Assembly: GCA_041725935.1 (NCBI GenBank)
Contig: JBGRQD010000018.1
Coordinates: forward strand, 11,353-75,352
Reading direction: 5' to 3'
DNA length: 64,000 bases
From: Marivita sp041725935
GTDB taxonomy: Bacteria; Pseudomonadota; Alphaproteobacteria; Rhodobacterales; Rhodobacteraceae
The position numbers and the translations under genes were made by a program. Of this stretch, positions 1 to 7,804 are shown one piece after another (the first letter of the stretch is position 1; every line of letters begins with the position of its first letter). The notes under the pieces were generated by a model that was not told where the DNA came from, did not search any database, and worked only from the letters and a program-made list of their open reading frames with translations.

Positions 1-360
1 CGCAGCGATCTCGACAGCGCCCTGATCCGGGAGGGCGCGCTTCCCGATCTGGTGGTCGAACGCGCGGGCCGCGCCTTTGATGCGGGTGCGGATGGGGTGA
101 TCTCGTCGCCAAACGAAGCCGCGCTGATCCGCGCTCTGCCCGAGGCGGCGGGCCGGTTGATCGTCACACCGGGTGTGCGTCCGGCGGGGGCCGATCTGGG
201 CGATCAGAAGCGCGTTGCGACCCCGGCCAACGCGGTCAAGAACGGCGTCGATCATATCGTCGTCGGTCGCCCGGTCTGGAAAGCCGCCGATCCGCGCGGC
301 GCGGCAAAGGCCATCGTGGCCGAGATGCAATCACCCCAAGCCCGTCAGCCAAACGCCTGA
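1..360 (+). CDS. pyrF: Orotidine 5'-phosphate decarboxylase, C-terminal part
   Basis: The reading frame is already open at base 1, so only the last 119 residues are present and the start lies outside the window. OMP decarboxylase makes UMP from OMP, the last step of de novo pyrimidine synthesis, in the cytoplasm. The visible part has the 'TPGVRPAG' phosphate-binding loop and the closing 'VVGRPVW' segment, in the order expected for the C-terminal third of this TIM barrel. Its last 16 bases overlap the end of the convergent NUDIX gene, leaving no room for a terminator between them. Confidence 0.93.
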   Translation, partial: RSDLDSALIREGALPDLVVERAGRAFDAGADGVISSPNEAALIRALPEAAGRLIVTPGVRPAGADLGDQKRVATPANAVKNGVDHIVVGRPVWKAADPRGAAKAIVAEMQSPQARQPNA

Positions 361-743
361 TCCAGGTACCTTTGCACCATATCGGCAAAATGCGGGATCG
401 CCTCGGGGTGACGGCTATACTCAGCCGGGTCCATCAACTCCCATCCCTGCCCCTCTGAGCCAAACACGATGCGTGCTTCCGCGTCCTCCGGCAGATGCGC
501 GGCAAAGAACACGCCCGCTTTGAACCGATCGCACCAGACAAGATCGCCTGTGTCCAAGGTCAAACCGACCTCCTCGAAGGTTTCACGCAGCACGCAAGCC
601 TCTGCTGTCTCGGACCCGTCACGTCCGCCGCCCGGCAGATCAAGCCGTCCGGGCCACGGAATGTCGGGCTTGTTGTCCCGACGCAGCACGACGATCCGGT
701 CGCCGATAAACAGGATCAGCTTTGCACCGCCAAAATCCTGCAT
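345..743 (-). CDS. NUDIX hydrolase
   Basis: A 132-residue NUDIX-fold protein. The NUDIX box is complete: a GGG turn, then 'ETAEACVLRETFEEVG' (about residues 43-58), with the metal-binding glutamates in place. NUDIX enzymes cleave nucleoside diphosphates linked to another moiety; the substrate cannot be told from sequence. The open frame extends far upstream, opposite dinB, but similarity to the family begins at 'MQDFGGAKLILF', so I start at 743. It is convergent with pyrF and divergent from dinB, which starts 66 bases away. Confidence 0.82.
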   Translation of the reverse strand: MQDFGGAKLILFIGDRIVVLRRDNKPDIPWPGRLDLPGGGRDGSETAEACVLRETFEEVGLTLDTGDLVWCDRFKAGVFFAAHLPEDAEARIVFGSEGQGWELMDPAEYSRHPEAIPHFADMVQRYLDQAFG

Positions 744-809
744 GATCCAACCCTTTTGTCTGTCCTGCGCCGGGTGTATCCTGACCATACCCCTTCGGAT
801 AGCCACCCC

Positions 810-2063
810 ATGCCCGCCCTCTGCCGCGATTGTCTGACCGAATTCGAAGCCGGTGCGCGCTGCCCCGCGTGCCGAAGCCCGCGCGTGATCGCCCATCCAG
901 AACTTTATGACCTGAGCATCGCCCATATGGATTGCGATGCGTTCTACGCTTCGGTCGAAAAGCGCGACAATCCCGATCTGGCGGACAAGCCCGTGATCAT
1001 CGGCGGCGGTCGGCGCGGCGTGGTATCGACCGCCTGTTATGTCGCGCGGATCAGAGGGGTCCGGTCCGCCATGCCGATGTTCAAGGCGCTGCAACTCTGC
1101 CCCGATGCGGTGATCGTCAAGCCGCGGATGGACGCCTATGTCCACGCCTCCCGCGCGATCCGGCAGCTGATGGAGGAACTGACACCGGCCATCGAACCCC
1201 TGTCGCTGGATGAGGCGTTCATCGACCTGACCGGCACCGCGCGGTTGCACGGCCATCCACCTGCGGTGATGCTCGCCCGGCTGGTCAAACGGATGCGCGA
1301 CGAACTGGGCCTAACCGGGTCCATCGGTCTGAGCCACAACAAGTTTCTTGCCAAGATCGCATCGGATCTGGACAAACCGCGCGGCTTTTCGGTGATCGGT
1401 GCCGTAGAAACCCAAGCCTTCCTGCGCCCCAAACCCGTGCGGTTGATCTGGGGCGTCGGTGCCGCCACTCAGGACGCGCTGGACCGTGCGGGTATCCGCA
1501 CCTTCGACGATCTGCTGCGTTGGGAGATGAACGATCTCACGCACCGGTTCGGCAGCATGGGTCACCGGCTCTGGCATCTCGCGCGCGGTCAGGACCAGCG
1601 GCGCGTGTCAGCCCACAGCCCGATGAAATCCATCTCGAACGAAACCACGTTTCACGACGACACCAACGATCCTGATCTGCTGGATGGGCATCTGTGGCGC
1701 ATGTGCGAAAAGGTGTCGGACCGCGCCAAGGCCAAGTCACTGGCGGGTCGGGTTGTGACGCTCAAACTCAAACGGTCGAATTTTACGCTGATCACCAAAC
1801 GCATGTCGCTGAGCGATCCAACGCAAATCGCGGACCGCATTTACAGAACCGCGCGGGCGCTCTTCGATCAGGTTGGCGATCAGGGGCCCTATCGCCTTTT
1901 GGGCACAGGAATCAGTGATCTCAGCCCTGCAGAAGGTGCGGATGTCTCTGGAGACCTCCTAGACCCCCAAGGCATAAAACGTGCGCAGGCCGAACGGGCC
2001 ACCGATGCGATCCGGGAAAGATTCGGGCCCGACGCGATCCTCAAGGGGCGCGCCCTGCGCTGA
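810..2063 (+). CDS. dinB: DNA polymerase IV (Y-family)
   Basis: A 417-residue Y-family translesion polymerase. The catalytic motifs are present: 'MDCDAFYASVEKR' near residue 44 and 'SLDEAFIDLT' near residue 131, followed by helix-hairpin-helix and little-finger regions. Y-family polymerases copy past damaged bases and are usually induced by DNA damage. I chose the ATG at 810 because the protein then begins with a four-cysteine knuckle (C5, C8, C18, C21, two CxxC pairs) before the polymerase core; the frame upstream of it is opposite the NUDIX gene and unlike the family. It ends 3 bases before the convergent DUF3775 gene. Confidence 0.93.
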   Translation: MPALCRDCLTEFEAGARCPACRSPRVIAHPELYDLSIAHMDCDAFYASVEKRDNPDLADKPVIIGGGRRGVVSTACYVARIRGVRSAMPMFKALQLCPDAVIVKPRMDAYVHASRAIRQLMEELTPAIEPLSLDEAFIDLTGTARLHGHPPAVMLARLVKRMRDELGLTGSIGLSHNKFLAKIASDLDKPRGFSVIGAVETQAFLRPKPVRLIWGVGAATQDALDRAGIRTFDDLLRWEMNDLTHRFGSMGHRLWHLARGQDQRRVSAHSPMKSISNETTFHDDTNDPDLLDGHLWRMCEKVSDRAKAKSLAGRVVTLKLKRSNFTLITKRMSLSDPTQIADRIYRTARALFDQVGDQGPYRLLGTGISDLSPAEGADVSGDLLDPQGIKRAQAERATDAIRERFGPDAILKGRALR

Positions 2064-2066
2064 AGC

Positions 2067-2384
2067 TCACATCAACTGGTTTTCTTCGTCCACCGCCGAA
2101 ATGCCGAGCGCTTCCAGTCCGGACTCCAGATGGTCCGACAGATGCGGCGTGCCGATCAGGTAATCTGCGGTGGGCGTGGTGGCCTCGTGCATTGCGGTCT
2201 CAAACGCCTCGTCCCAGTCCTCGACCTCGAACGCACCGCGCCCGATCCACATGATCGTGACCAGCTCAGCCTGCTCTTCTTCGGTCATGCGGTCGATGAA
2301 GCCCCGCATCTCGCCCTCGGCGCGACCCAGTTCGCGCGCCATCACGATGACAGCGGCCACCTTGTGTGCAGTGATATGTTCCAT
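2067..2384 (-). CDS. DUF3775 domain-containing protein
   Basis: A 105-residue acidic protein. I recognise the DUF3775 pattern: a 'WIGRGAFEVEDWDEAF' stretch in the middle and a 'YLIGTPHLSDHLESGLEAL' ending. No function is established for the family. I start at the ATG at 2384, which has GGGAG 8 bases upstream; an upstream TTG (2411) would add 9 residues but has no ribosome site. It is the last gene in the direction of the RpoE-controlled operon, 60 bases after the SDR gene. Whether it is part of that transcript cannot be told: the gap holds a 12-bp palindrome (2402-2413) that could mark its own promoter. Confidence 0.75.
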   Translation of the reverse strand: MEHITAHKVAAVIVMARELGRAEGEMRGFIDRMTEEEQAELVTIMWIGRGAFEVEDWDEAFETAMHEATTPTADYLIGTPHLSDHLESGLEALGISAVDEENQLM

Positions 2385-2444
2385 GTCGAATCTCCCATGC
2401 CGTTTGATCAAACATGGACGACACGGGCATCTTTGACTTTGATC

Positions 2445-3176
2445 TTACGCAAACAGCCGGTAGTAGAGCCAGTCCGGCAGAAACTGGCTGCCCCGGAACA
2501 CCCATGAAAACAGCGTCGGAAAGCTGCGCTTGAACGCGCTGGTGTTCATATGTTCGAAAAATTCCTGGGCGGCTTGCTCCGGTTCCATGATGAACGGCAT
2601 CTTGAAATCGTTCTTGTCGGTCAGCCGTGTTTTGACGAAGCCCGGATTGATCAGCTGAACCCGTACATTTGTCCTGTGCAGGTCCGCGTAAAGCGATTCC
2701 GCCAGCGTCATGACCCCCGCCTTGGACGAGGTATAAGCAGCGGCGGCAGGCAATCCGCGAAAGCCGGACAGGGATCCTGTCAGCACGATATGCCCCGCAT
2801 CGCGTTCCACGAATTTCGGAACGACAGCCCCCATCAGACGCATCGCACCGGTAAAGTTGATGTCGGCCATGGCGATGGCCTGATCCATGTCCCACTCCTT
2901 GGCCCCGAACGGCCAATAGACACCGGCAATCTGGACGATGCCGTCGATGTCGCCAACCGCTTCTGCTGCGGCTTTGACTGAGTCGGTGTCGGACACATCG
3001 ACCGGAACAACCTCGGCCGTTCCCGGCAGGCGACCGGCCAGTTCGTGCAGCTTGTCCTCGCTTCGGGCAGACAAAATCAGGTGAACGCCCGCCGCACTCA
3101 TCTTCTGCGCCAGAGCTTCGCCGAGGCCTTCGCTCGCCCCGACCAGCCAATACCGTTTACCCGCCCAATCGATCAC
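2445..3176 (-). CDS. Short-chain dehydrogenase/reductase
   Basis: A 243-residue classical SDR. It has the cofactor loop 'VGASEGLG' at the N-terminus, a catalytic serine in 'LTGSLSG' and the 'YTSSK' pair (YxxxK). SDRs are NAD(P)-dependent oxidoreductases; the substrate here is unknown. The start overlaps the DUF3833 stop by four bases (ATGA), so the two are probably translationally coupled. Position and neighbours match the distal gene of the operon next to rpoE-chrR in Rhodobacter sphaeroides (RSP_1087 in my memory), which responds to singlet oxygen. Role in that response: inference from context. Confidence 0.85.
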   Translation of the reverse strand: MIDWAGKRYWLVGASEGLGEALAQKMSAAGVHLILSARSEDKLHELAGRLPGTAEVVPVDVSDTDSVKAAAEAVGDIDGIVQIAGVYWPFGAKEWDMDQAIAMADINFTGAMRLMGAVVPKFVERDAGHIVLTGSLSGFRGLPAAAAYTSSKAGVMTLAESLYADLHRTNVRVQLINPGFVKTRLTDKNDFKMPFIMEPEQAAQEFFEHMNTSAFKRSFPTLFSWVFRGSQFLPDWLYYRLFA

Positions 3177-3739
3177 GCCGTTTCCTTCCTGCGCATGGTG
3201 GCCACCAGTTCGGCCACCTTGATTCCGTATTTGCGAAACTGACTGCGGTTCACGATCGTTCCATTCGGCGCGAGATACATCCAGTCCGTCGTGTCCAGCA
3301 CATGCCCGCCCTGATCTGCAGGCAGCTTGTACTTGTACTTGAGTTGCACCGTCGGGCCGCTTTGCATGCCGCGACCCTCGCCGACGACATCGGACGCGGT
3401 GGCACGGATATGCCCGTCATTGCCCAGCGTCAGGTTCCATTCCCGCAGCACTTCATCGCCGCTGTCATAGATGAACCGTTCCGTCATGACCCCTTTGTTG
3501 CCGGTCCAGACCGCATCGAAATCGCCGACAAAGCGCGACGTAACGCGGCCCGTGGGACCGTAGATCACCCCTTCACAGACAATCGGCCCGTTCAGATGGG
3601 TCCGCAGGTCGAACGGCTCGCCCCGCGCATCGGCATAGTCGGACGGGGACTGGCCATAGAACCCAAGATACCTGGTCTTGAGGTATCCAAGGCTGAGCAT
3701 GAGGCTTGCTCCGAGAACTATAAGAAAGACAGTCTCCAT
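3173..3739 (-). CDS. DUF3833 family protein
   Basis: A 188-residue protein with one N-terminal hydrophobic segment ('METVFLIVLGASLMLSLGY') that could be a signal anchor, followed by a beta-rich domain with the DUF3833 features 'GRVTSRFVGDFDAVW' and 'WMYLAPNGTIVNRSQFRKYG'. The molecular function is unknown. I start at 3739, where AAGGA lies 8 bases upstream; an in-frame ATG at 3757 would overlap the MFS stop and has a poorer site. In the Rhodobacter arrangement the equivalent gene lies between the symporter and the SDR, as here. Inferred role: membrane or envelope lipid work under photo-oxidative stress. Confidence 0.78.
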   Translation of the reverse strand: METVFLIVLGASLMLSLGYLKTRYLGFYGQSPSDYADARGEPFDLRTHLNGPIVCEGVIYGPTGRVTSRFVGDFDAVWTGNKGVMTERFIYDSGDEVLREWNLTLGNDGHIRATASDVVGEGRGMQSGPTVQLKYKYKLPADQGGHVLDTTDWMYLAPNGTIVNRSQFRKYGIKVAELVATMRRKETA

Positions 3740-3743
3740 GACG

Positions 3744-4976
3744 TCATTCCTTTCCAATCGGTGTTGCGATCAAAAGGCCGATCGCCACCAGTTTCAAAGC
3801 GCAGGGCACTCCTGCGTAGAGCAAAGTCAAAGTCGTCAGCGCCACATCGCTGTTCTCGGCCCCCGAGACAAAGCCGCTGGCCTCGAGGATGGGCAGCAAC
3901 GCGATGGCGGCAAAAGCGAGCGTGAACTTGGAGACGAAGCCCCAAAGTGCAAATCCTTCGGACGCTTCTGGCGCGATGGTTTCCATGCGCCGCGCGAACA
4001 CGGCAGGCAACAGCGTGAGATCCGCACCAACCGCCGCGCCCGAGGCAAGGCAGATGATCGCGAACCAGACCGTGTCGCCGCTGCCCAGCATCATGGCAAA
4101 GCTGAAGGCGATGATGGCCAGCACCATTGCAGACAACAGTGCAGGCTTCGCGCCGATCCGTTCGGCCAATGCCCCCCACAAAGGGGCAGCCACAGCAGCG
4201 GCCACGAAGAACAAAAGCAGCAACGGCCCTTCCCAGCCCGGCGCGTCAAGACGGCTTTCGACGAAGAACAGGAACAGCGTCGAACTGACCGCAACCGGCG
4301 CGGCGTTCACCAAGGCGATCAGCAAGAGCCGACGCGAAATCTGATCCTTGAGGACGATGCCGAACCCCGCCGACGGCTCAGTCGTGGCACCACGCCATTC
4401 GTTGTGCATCGCGATCCCGGCGATCAGGCAGGCCAGTGCGAACACGGCGGCATAGGCCACGAATTCCGGCCATGCGAGGGCCAGAAAGACCGACGGCATC
4501 ACCGAGGCCACGCACACGCCCAGCAATGCGCCGGTTTCGCGCCAGCGGGCCACCGTCAGATAGCCCGTGTCGCCGCCAAGCGTCTTGGCCTTCTTCACAC
4601 CGCGCGCATAGAAGTTGATGGTCAAAAAGCTGAACGCCGAGAAGACCAGCGTCAGCATCACCGCGAACCACAGGATCGGGTTGGTCGGCGGTGTGACCGC
4701 AAAGAGGCCCAGCATCGCGGTCCCCATGATCGCCAGCGTCACACCGACAGCGAGGCCCTGAAAGCGCCGCAGCGCGACAGCCAGTTTGCCCAGCAACGGG
4801 TCCTGCACCACGTCCAGCAGCCGCAGCCCGAAAAGGACCGACCCAAGCGCAGCAAGGCTGACGCCGTATTCATCGACGTAGAACTTGGGCGCATGGATGT
4901 AGATCGGCAAACCCGCTGCCGCGAGGACCGCCGCAAAGATGGCGTATCCACCAAGATTCTGCCGATCAGCGCTCAT
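3744..4976 (-). CDS. MFS transporter of the sugar:cation symporter (GPH/MelB-like) type
   Basis: A 410-residue inner-membrane protein with about 12 hydrophobic segments. The N-terminal part has the GPH-type features 'PKFYVDEYGVSLAALG' and 'RLLDVVQDPLLGKL'. The ATG at 4976 overlaps the TAA of the DUF1365 gene (TAATG), a clear coupling arrangement, so the longer upstream frame is rejected. The cargo is unknown; because its neighbours look like lipid-modifying enzymes, a lipid or lipid precursor is as likely as a sugar. This is the third gene of the leftward RpoE-type operon. Confidence 0.85.
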   Translation of the reverse strand: MSADRQNLGGYAIFAAVLAAAGLPIYIHAPKFYVDEYGVSLAALGSVLFGLRLLDVVQDPLLGKLAVALRRFQGLAVGVTLAIMGTAMLGLFAVTPPTNPILWFAVMLTLVFSAFSFLTINFYARGVKKAKTLGGDTGYLTVARWRETGALLGVCVASVMPSVFLALAWPEFVAYAAVFALACLIAGIAMHNEWRGATTEPSAGFGIVLKDQISRRLLLIALVNAAPVAVSSTLFLFFVESRLDAPGWEGPLLLLFFVAAAVAAPLWGALAERIGAKPALLSAMVLAIIAFSFAMMLGSGDTVWFAIICLASGAAVGADLTLLPAVFARRMETIAPEASEGFALWGFVSKFTLAFAAIALLPILEASGFVSGAENSDVALTTLTLLYAGVPCALKLVAIGLLIATPIGKE

Positions 4977-5731
4977 TACTGGCTGACTTCTTCCAGGGGC
5001 GGTTCCGGCCGCGTCCGATAACGCGATCCTTTCCACCACAGTTTCAGCGCTTGCCAATGAATCAGCGCCAGAACCCGACGTGACCCGAACGGACGGCGCA
5101 GAAGCGACCTCAGGATCGACGCGTTGCTGATGGGCTTGCGAGGCCCGGTCAGGGTGGCGATCAGCCCACCTTTAGCCTGCGAATAATCGATCCATATCCC
5201 GATCCTGTCGGTGCGGATATCAAAGCGGAATTCGTAGCCGCCTTCGACCGGCTGAAACGGCGAGACATAGAAAATCTTGGTCGCCTGCACCCGGTCCGAC
5301 GCGCTGATGGCGGAATTGTCCGGCTTGCGGCATAGGTAGGAATGGCGGTCACCAAATGTGTTCGACACCTCGGCGATCACCGCAACAAGCTTGTCCTTTT
5401 CGTCGTGCGCCAGCCAGAACGATACCGGGTTGAACACATGCCCAAGGAATCGCGGTTGCGCCAGAAGCAGAAGCGGACCGACCGCCCGCACCTGATGCGC
5501 GTCCAGAACCTCGCGGGCCCAGACAGCCCCACGGCCCTGACCCGGCGCTCCACCGTGGTCGCTGTCGAGCAGGCTGGCCACGTTGCCCTTGTTGCGGGAA
5601 AACAGCCACGGCGTCTTCGGCTTGGCCTCGGCATCCACCATCACGTAGTCGATGGAGTAGCGAAAGGCATTGTCCGTATTGCCCTTGCGACCGTGGTAGG
5701 TGTGGCCGACGATATGATCTACAGCCTTCAT
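4976..5731 (-). CDS. DUF1365 domain-containing protein
   Basis: A 251-residue protein with the DUF1365 hallmarks: an N-terminal 'HTYHGRKGNTDNAFRY' segment, 'FNPVSFWLAHDEKD' in the middle and 'RVQATKIFYVSPFQPVEGGYEF' after it. The biochemical activity is not established. The family very often follows an FAD amine-oxidase gene and is found near cyclopropane-fatty-acid-synthase-like genes, which suggests lipid modification. Its start overlaps the oxidoreductase stop by four bases and its stop overlaps the MFS start by one, so the genes are tightly coupled. Confidence 0.85.
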   Translation of the reverse strand: MKAVDHIVGHTYHGRKGNTDNAFRYSIDYVMVDAEAKPKTPWLFSRNKGNVASLLDSDHGGAPGQGRGAVWAREVLDAHQVRAVGPLLLLAQPRFLGHVFNPVSFWLAHDEKDKLVAVIAEVSNTFGDRHSYLCRKPDNSAISASDRVQATKIFYVSPFQPVEGGYEFRFDIRTDRIGIWIDYSQAKGGLIATLTGPRKPISNASILRSLLRRPFGSRRVLALIHWQALKLWWKGSRYRTRPEPPLEEVSQ

Positions 5732-7026
5732 TCAGCCGCCACCGAAACCGCGTTGCGCGCCCGGATGGCGTCCACCACATCGACCGCGCTGCCAAGCCCG
5801 TCTTCGTGAAAGCCGTTCTTCATCCAGGCGCCGCAGAACCATGTCCGGTTTGTGCCGTTCATGTCCCGCACCATGTCCTGCGCAGCCAACGCATCGAGGT
5901 CATAGACCGGGTGCCGCAACGTGCATTCGTCATAGATCAGGTCTTCGCGGATCGGGCGGGTCGTGTTCAGCGTGACGAAATGCGGATCGCTTTCCGGGAT
6001 AGGCTGAAGACTGTTCATCCAGTAGGTCAGGTCGATGGTGTTGAGGTCTTTCGCGGCGCTTTCGGTGTAGTTCCACGACGACCAGCAGATGCGCTTCTTC
6101 GGCATGACACTGGCATCGGCATGAAGGACAACCCGGTTCGGCTGATAGGTGATCGCACCCAGCGCGCGCTTCTCCAACGGAGTCGCGTCGGACAGCAGGT
6201 GCAGTGTGTCGTCGGAATGGGTGGCAAAGACCACCTCGTCGTAGGTTTCCCACTCGCCTCCCTTGGCCTTGATGTCGACGCTCGTGACATCGCGGCGCAC
6301 CGCGTCGATTGGCGCACCAAGGCGCAAGGTCACGTTGCGCGTCTTCATCGACGCCTCAAGGCGACGCACATATTCAATGGAACCGCCCTGCACGGTGTAC
6401 CACTGGTGCTGGCCTGTATGGGACAGAAGCGCGTGGTTTTCCATGAACTGAACCAGCGCATGCGCCGGGAAATCCATCACCCGTTCCGTCGGTGTCGACC
6501 AGATCGCACCGGTCAGCGGCAGCAGGTAATATTCGCGGAACCACTCACCGGTGCCAAGTTGCTCGAGGAACGCGCCAAGGCTCAGACTACGATCCCGCGT
6601 GGCGTCCAGCGCATGCTTATTGAAGGTGGTGATGTCCTTCAGCATCCGAAGGAACTTGGGGTTCAGCAGGTTCTTCTTCTGCGCAAAGATCGACCCCAGC
6701 GACGCCAGCGCGTATTCGATGCGCCCGCCATCGAGGCTCGCGCCAAAACTCATGCTGCTTTTTGCCACCGGCACGTCGAGCGATTTGAACAGCCGCGCAA
6801 GATGCGGGTAATTGGCGTAGTTGAAGACGATGAACCCGGTATCGACAGGTTGATCGCCGTTCTTGCCAGCAACGATGGTGCGGGCATGTCCACCCAGCCT
6901 GGGTTCGGCCTCGTACAATGTCACATGGTGGTCTTCGGACAGCATATGCGCTGCCCCCATCCCCGAAATCCCTGCGCCAATCACGGCAATTTTCTTGGGG
7001 GCGCTGGCACGGGCTTCGAATGGCAT
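5728..7026 (-). CDS. FAD-dependent amine-oxidase-like oxidoreductase (RSP_1091-like)
   Basis: A 432-residue flavoprotein. The Rossmann FAD motif 'VIGAGISGMG' sits at residues 15-24, followed by 'YEAEPRLGGHARTI' and, at the C-terminus, 'WFCGAWMKNGFHEDGLGSA', the FAD-closing segment. It is the first gene of the leftward operon beside rpoE-chrR. In Rhodobacter sphaeroides the gene in this position (RSP_1091) is under RpoE control and is needed, with a separate fatty-acid methyltransferase, for furan fatty acids that scavenge singlet oxygen; I recall a later name, UfaD, but leave the symbol blank. Function here is inferred from order and family. The ribosome site AGGAAAGAG lies just before the ATG. 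Confidence 0.87.
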   Translation of the reverse strand: MPFEARASAPKKIAVIGAGISGMGAAHMLSEDHHVTLYEAEPRLGGHARTIVAGKNGDQPVDTGFIVFNYANYPHLARLFKSLDVPVAKSSMSFGASLDGGRIEYALASLGSIFAQKKNLLNPKFLRMLKDITTFNKHALDATRDRSLSLGAFLEQLGTGEWFREYYLLPLTGAIWSTPTERVMDFPAHALVQFMENHALLSHTGQHQWYTVQGGSIEYVRRLEASMKTRNVTLRLGAPIDAVRRDVTSVDIKAKGGEWETYDEVVFATHSDDTLHLLSDATPLEKRALGAITYQPNRVVLHADASVMPKKRICWSSWNYTESAAKDLNTIDLTYWMNSLQPIPESDPHFVTLNTTRPIREDLIYDECTLRHPVYDLDALAAQDMVRDMNGTNRTWFCGAWMKNGFHEDGLGSAVDVVDAIRARNAVSVAAE

Positions 7027-7055
7027 AAGGGTCTCTTTCCTTGAGTGTCTAGTTT

Positions 7056-7085
7056 TGTTTACGGTTTACCTCCGGGAGCGGATGA
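7056..7085 (-). promoter_or_regulatory. RpoE-type promoter for the leftward operon
   Basis: Read on the minus strand: TCATCC (7085-7080), an 18-base spacer, then TAAACA (7061-7056). The consensus I know for the Rhodobacter ChrR-controlled sigma is TGATCC, about 18 bases, TAAGA-like. This would start transcription around 7049, leaving a leader of about 20 bases before the ATG at 7026. Confidence 0.6.
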
Positions 7086-7106
7086 AAAGAAAACGAAAAT
7101 AATCTT

Positions 7107-7136
7107 TGATCCGAACCTGTGCTCAAGCCGTAACCG
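7107..7136 (+). promoter_or_regulatory. RpoE-type promoter for rpoE-chrR (autoregulation)
   Basis: TGATCC at 7107-7112, an 18-base spacer, then TAACCG at 7131-7136. The -35 is an exact match to the Rhodobacter RpoE element and the spacing equals that of the divergent promoter. Transcription would begin near 7143, which rules out the ATG at 7141 as the rpoE start and supports the ATG at 7219. Confidence 0.68.
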
Positions 7137-7218
7137 TTACATGTTCACGACAAACATGCTTACGTCGCAGTGCCAGTTCTCTCCCGTTGCCAATGGGATA
7201 AAAATACGCGACTTCAGC

Positions 7219-7797
7219 ATGGCAGCCGCGGACGGAACCGAGACTTTGACTGAAGGATTAACAAACACCGTCGTGCCCTTCGTGGACGACTTGATCGCCG
7301 TCCGCGATGCGCGGGACGAAGCGGCGTTTATAAGGGTGTTCGGTCATTTCGGACCGCGCGTGAAATCTTTCCTGATGCGAACGGGCATGGACGCTGCACT
7401 CGCTGAGGAATGCGCACAAGAGGTGCTCGTGACGGTGTGGAACAAGGCGCATCTGTACGATGCGACGCGGGCAAGTCCTTCGACATGGATTTTCACCATT
7501 GCCCGGAACAAGAAAATCGACGTGCTGCGGAAACAGCGGCGTCCCGATCCCGAGGATCTGCCTTGGGGACCGGAAGCAGAACCTGATCAGGCCGATGTGG
7601 TCGGATTGCAACAGGAGAGCGAGCAACTGGGTCGTGCCTTGCGCGATCTGCCCGAGAAACAAAGAGAATTGATCGAAAAGGCCTATTTTGGGGAATTGTC
7701 TCACAGCGAAATCGCTGATCAGACGGGTCTTCCGCTGGGCACGATCAAATCCCGTATTAGATTGGCGCTGGAGCGACTGCGCCATTCGATGAAGTGA
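7219..7797 (+). CDS. rpoE: ECF sigma factor RpoE (ChrR-controlled, singlet-oxygen response)
   Basis: A 192-residue group IV sigma factor. Region 2 spans roughly residues 30-105 ('AEECAQEVLVTVWNKAHLY', 'STWIFTIARNKKIDVLRKQ') and region 4 about 135-190 ('LPEKQRELIEKAYFGELSH', 'GLPLGTIKSRIRLALERLR'). It recruits RNA polymerase to TGATCC-type promoters when released from ChrR. I start at ATG 7219 because the likely transcription start is near 7143 and upstream sequence is not family-like. chrR follows 7 bases later. ECF sigma genes next to a ZAS-cupin anti-sigma belong to the ECF11 type. Confidence 0.92.
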   Translation: MAAADGTETLTEGLTNTVVPFVDDLIAVRDARDEAAFIRVFGHFGPRVKSFLMRTGMDAALAEECAQEVLVTVWNKAHLYDATRASPSTWIFTIARNKKIDVLRKQRRPDPEDLPWGPEAEPDQADVVGLQQESEQLGRALRDLPEKQRELIEKAYFGELSHSEIADQTGLPLGTIKSRIRLALERLRHSMK

Positions 7798-7804
7798 CAC
7801 TGAC

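Noticed and set aside
2402..2413. GTTTGATCAAAC palindrome before DUF3775, as an FNR/CRP box
   Set aside because: The spacing is wrong for TTGAT-N4-ATCAA; kept only as a possible promoter mark for DUF3775.
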